Assembly (NCBI RefSeq): GCF_002288925.2
Contig: NW_022098076.1
Span: 70,377,004 to 70,441,003, forward strand
DNA from: Delphinapterus leucas
Taxonomy: Eukaryota; Chordata; Mammalia; Artiodactyla; Monodontidae
Length of the DNA: 64,000 nucleotides
Reading direction: 5' to 3'
Shown piece after piece: positions 57,038 through 64,000 of the stretch. Numbering within the stretch: the first letter of the stretch is position 1; every line of letters begins with the position of its first letter. A program made the position numbers and the translations under genes. The notes beneath the pieces are model-generated. The model was not told the DNA's origin. It saw nothing but the letters and a program-made list of their open reading frames with translations, and did not search any database.

Positions 57038-60000
57038 TTAGAAATAGGAAGGTTAGCAATGTTTTATCCAGATTTTCTATGCTAGATGTGGAAGGGGATT
57101 AAAAGGTACTTTCAGGAAATTTTGATGACACAGATTATGAGTTCTTCATTGAAGGCTATTCTAGATCCAGAGGAACGGTTCAATTTGACTATCCTGAATA
57201 AATCTCCAAATATAGCAATTCCACTCACTAACCACTTTATTTTGCCTTTAAAAGTTTATTCTCAATTGGAAAAATATACACTGCAAATAAATTATGTTAT
57301 TGTGAGAATAATTGCCTTTTGGGTTCCTCAAAGCATACTAAATTGCTAACAGAACCTGTAATTTCATAAGAAAGGTGAAAACAAATACAGGAAGTAAACT
57401 TTTTTATTTTTCTGTATTTTCACATTTATCTATCAGGGCAATCTTGTTCCTATCTGTTTATTTATGTTCACTTTCATATGACAGGAACTATTTGCTTCCC
57501 TCTGTATGAATCATACTAACATTTGAAAATAAAATTTACCACAAATTTAACAATACTCAAAACGTGTTGTAAATTTTGGGGATTTTTAAAAATACAATCT
57601 CCTAATGCATAAATATATTTTTTGTAATTAATGTTATTGATACATAAATGCCCTGTCTTTACAAAAATTAATATAAAATACCTTTAAAATTAAATATTTA
57701 ATGGAATTGTTCAGAAGTTTTCATCTTAGGAAACTATTTTTCATTTATAACATCCTGCCCATACAAAATAATTACATTCTTGAATATTAAGCCAAATATA
57801 AACATAATATTAAACATTTCTCAGTAATTCAAACAATACTTTCAGATTTTCTTAAGTAATATTTAGTAGTTTTTCTAGGTTTTATTACTTTAAAAGGTGC
57901 TCTGTGCTATTCTGGGCAAGTAGAAACCTTATATTAATATATACTCTTCAGAGAAAAATTAAATTCCATTCACTGGTCATTTCTCCAAGAGAGATCAAAC
58001 ATTCTAAAAACAAGGAATTAGGCTCTTTTAGCAGTTTGTATCCACCTTTAGCAATCAACTGAATTTTATCCTTGTACTGGATATCTGTTGTTTTACCAGT
58101 CTCTGAGAACCTTCTTTTTCACATGGGGAATAAACACTAGGATACATGATCCATTGGAGGCTATCAGTCAATGTACTCCACAATCCCCTGACCAACAGAT
58201 AAGCATATGGCCTTTCTTCTAAGAATCTGATTCTGAATCCACCGGCATTTATTCATCCTGGCATTAGAGCCTTGAAAACATTCTCTATTAGTTCAGCAAC
58301 CTTGATCTCTGGAACCACCTTTTACTGGCTCTCTCTGCTTGATTCATCAGCATATTTTCTATACTGTGAACCATCTCATATCTTTTAAAAGAAAAAAAAA
58401 ATCTTGCTTGATGAAATTACTGCTTCAAACTGAGAAAAACTAAGAAGTTTAATCAATACATTGTGCTACTAGTTTAACATGGCGTGTTATAGAAGGCTTG
58501 GAAACACTATAAATGAGTGTCCCCATAATTCACACATAAACAATTAAGATTTTCCTTAATGTGACATGAATATCTTTCAAAAGCTTAAAGTCTAAATTGA
58601 TATTCTAGCAAACTTGCTCTATTTGTAACTGAAGATATATAGAATGAATATCTATGCTTTCAGTGAAAATGGAGCCACAAAATTAGGTTCATCATGAGGG
58701 AAAATTCTGGTTGCTATCATTTTCTAATGTGCAAAGATGTCTGCATGCACATGAAATATCAGCTCTGCAGTAGTAGAATGAACTTTCAACATTTGTTCTT
58801 TGATGAAAAGCAGTGTCTAGAATAGCTCTAGCCATATAATCAAATATTCCTGCTTTACTGAGAAACACTCAAAGTTCAGGTCAAGCACACAATAATGGGG
58901 TCAGTCCAAACCTTTACTGAGAACACTTCCAGGTTGCCACGAATGAAATGAATTCTGGACTGTTCACATGAAGCCCAGCGGACCACAGAAATTTTATATA
59001 CTTAATTTTAGAGATTCAGGACTCTCATAAAATAAATTGACAGAATCCCACTTACCAACTTAAAAGTACCCCTAGGGCGTTCCACCCTACAGCCACTTGA
59101 AATCCATAGATTTTAAAATTGAGAACTTTCCTAGCTAAATTCAGGACCATGAAAAAAAACATTATGTCCACCCTGTTATTGTGTTGGGTGATCCAAAATA
59201 AAGCTCAGGAGAAAGAGAGAGAAACATATTTTCACAATTCCATAGAAATCACGTTATTTTTTTCACCAAGCTCATTATCTGTTTCCCATTGTCTATCATC
59301 ATTACAGTCTGTCATCTAAGTACTTTCTTGTTTGTGTCACACTGTGACACAGCATGAACATGCTTATTTGGTGAGCATTTTATTGCTCTAAGCATATTCA
59401 CAGGGACATTATTAGACATGACAAGACATGAAAGGGGATCCTATGATAACCCTGAACGCTGAATTTTGTCTGCAGTTCCCATTCTAAATAAGGAAATAAG
59501 AATGCCTAGTTTATTTCTAGCAATGGTGGTATCATGCTATAAACTGAACATTGATCTCTTTTATATGTTAACATTTTAGTTGACAACTTCACAGTAAATT
59601 TATTTTTTGCAGAAATTTGTTTTTGAAAAGTACACCCTTACTTAATTATGGGTTTTTCATTTCTGTTAGTTTAAAGAAATACCCTAGCTATTTTAATCAA
59701 ACCATACATCCTATTAAAAACTAGATAGTAGAAGATTTAGGGTAATGGAAATTAAGTGAAGTAAAAAATTTTGTTAATTTACTGAAAGCTTTGTTAATAA
59801 TACCTCATGTTATTCATCTTTAAAATCTCTCTCTTTGTCCATATGCACACACATATTACATACATGAATACACATATGCCTACACATAAGTGTCTGAGAC
59901 CTACTCAATTAACTTTATATTAATACTTTCCTAAAATGAAAGGGAAAGGCTTCAGAATATGTTTCATGTTGGCATGAGACTAGGAGTGAGGAACATATCA

Positions 60001-60344
60001 TATTTCACATATATATTTGTCCTGGAAAATGCCTTATATATTATGCTAAAGACACAATAATATTAATTATAATGTTAAATTTAAGTGCTATAAATAAGGA
60101 CAAATAATAATCGTCTGAACTAGGAAGTATGACATCGTAAAGTAAGGATTGCCATGAAAATAACTTTGTCTTTATTTGGTTTCCAGTAGTCTATGAGATA
60201 TTATCTGTTGCACTATATGCTGTGCTATATACTAGATATAGTCACTGAGATTTTCCTCTTGAAGTGCCTTTTTCTCCTTTTTATTAACTTTCTTTTGTTT
60301 CGGGGGTTTAGCGATTTTTAACTTCTATTTTTGTTACTTTTCAA

Positions 60345-60420
60345 TCTCTCTCTTTATCTCTCTCTCTCTCCCCTTTCCCTCCTTTACTCCTTCCCTTCCC
60401 CCACCTTTTTCTTTCTTTTT
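60345..60420. repeat. TC-rich pyrimidine tract
   Basis: TCTCTCTC runs followed by CCTTTCCCTCC-like sequence, directly next to a MIR. Confidence 0.85.
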
Positions 60421-60560
60421 TATACCATTTATTAAGGTTTACTGTATGCCAGGCACTGGGCTGAACACTTAAAAAAATGTATATTTTGTTTTATTTTGAA
60501 TCTCCACAACAACCAGAGGATGTAGGTATTTATTATTAACCCAGTTCTCAACTTTACATT
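60415..60560 (-). repeat. MIR fragment
   Basis: CATTTATTAAGGTTTACTGT, ATGCCAGGCACTGGGCTGAA and TCCACAACAACCAGAGGATG are MIR complement. Confidence 0.7.
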
Positions 60561-61519
60561 GGAGTTGTTTGACATGGAAGCCACACAGCTCAATACAGAT
60601 TGTCCATGGTGGAGCCGACTGAATGTGTCCCATCTCAAAATGGTAGTACCACCCATCTCCAATAGGTTGTTGCCATGTAAACTAAGAGTAATCACATGCA
60701 CATTTTTTTTTAAAGAGACGTTAAAAATCTGGATCTTATTTTAAAAAAACAAAACAACAAGAAACACCTCTTAGACCAAATATAACAGAAAGTGAATACA
60801 TACTATTACAGTTTCTGGCACAGATCCATATTAAAAGCTATATTTTAAAGTAAAGAAATGCTTTATGTACTAAGACCTATGGTAATTTATCTGAATGGAA
60901 AGAAACGCTTTGTTCTATTTCTCTTGTTGTTCCTATTTGACGTATTTATTCATAATGTGTTAAATTGTTTTGCTTCTAGAAATGATATATGTTTAGAGTT
61001 ATCTTTTGAATTGAAATATGTGAGTGATATTTTTTATCTGTAGCCCGTAGCACTAATATTTAGGGATTAAGTAGTGATATATACAAATAGATAAAATATA
61101 AAGTAAAAATATTGATATTTTCATTACAGTTGAAAGGATGCAAACTTGGTCATTTTCCCAGTTAAAAACAGCAGGTGGTTCTGTAATGAAGGGGCCCAGA
61201 AAATGTTACAATTTTTATTGCTAAAATGAAATTCATTTAATAGATTTATCACTAACTTCCCAAGTCTAAAACAGAAAAAGATACAGCAAGGCAAAGAAAA
61301 TACCTGAAAGCTCAGAATTTCAACTTACTGATTTGTTTTCTGTGAGATGCATTAATTTATGTTGTTTTGAACTAATTGGTTAGGAATTTGAATGAAATTC
61401 CCCACTTTGTCCACTGATACTGTTTCCCTAAACATATCCACAAATGTGCCAAGCTTACTGAAATCTATGGATTTGAGGAAAATGTCCTGTAAATACATCT
61501 TAGCTTATATATAAATCTA

Positions 61520-64000
<2,481 letters not shown>

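Overview
This is a mammalian nuclear sequence, almost certainly from a cetacean (whale, dolphin or porpoise). Six tRNA-derived SINEs of the CHR family (five of about 205 bp, one longer) lie among young L1 copies, and I see no BovB or Bov-tA elements as a ruminant would have. The DNA is AT-rich. CpG-rich patches occur only inside the SINEs and one L1 5' UTR.

The only gene is ERBB4 (HER4 receptor tyrosine kinase), on the minus strand and partial at both ends. Reading right to left, the window holds exon 8 (61993-62106), exon 9 (61743-61869), exon 10 (56860-56933), exon 11 (55911-56001), exon 12 (53637-53836), exon 13 (38623-38755), exon 14 (33359-33452), exon 15 (26984-27138), and then two alternative juxtamembrane exons: JM-b (45 bp, 19792-19836) and JM-a (75 bp, 19596-19670). 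Together they encode the end of ectodomain II, all of domain III, domain IV and the juxtamembrane stalk. Every exon has AG/GT boundaries, reading phases join correctly, and no stop or frameshift is seen. The signal-peptide, transmembrane and kinase exons lie outside the window.

The most informative region is 19596-19836. The two juxtamembrane exons are separated by only 121 nt. They share a start and a D-C-I motif at the same offset, which suggests tandem exon duplication. The short intron between them carries two UGCAUG (RBFOX-type) hexamers on the transcribed strand. Recalled human JM-a differs at two positions, one of them Pro to Leu near the ADAM17-processed segment.

The rest is intronic. 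Intron 16 (1-19595) carries two 5'-inverted L1 insertions, one of them 3 kb with ORF1 and the start of ORF2 antisense to ERBB4. Intron 12 (38756-53636) holds a nested pile: an old L1 split by an LTR-like repeat and a SINE, another old L1 split by a young L1 stub, and a 2.2 kb L1 ORF2 fragment split by a SINE. MIR, L2 and MER5-like relics and several microsatellites make up most of the recognisable remainder. I found no RNA genes, CRISPR arrays, operons or second protein-coding gene, and no new multi-gene system.
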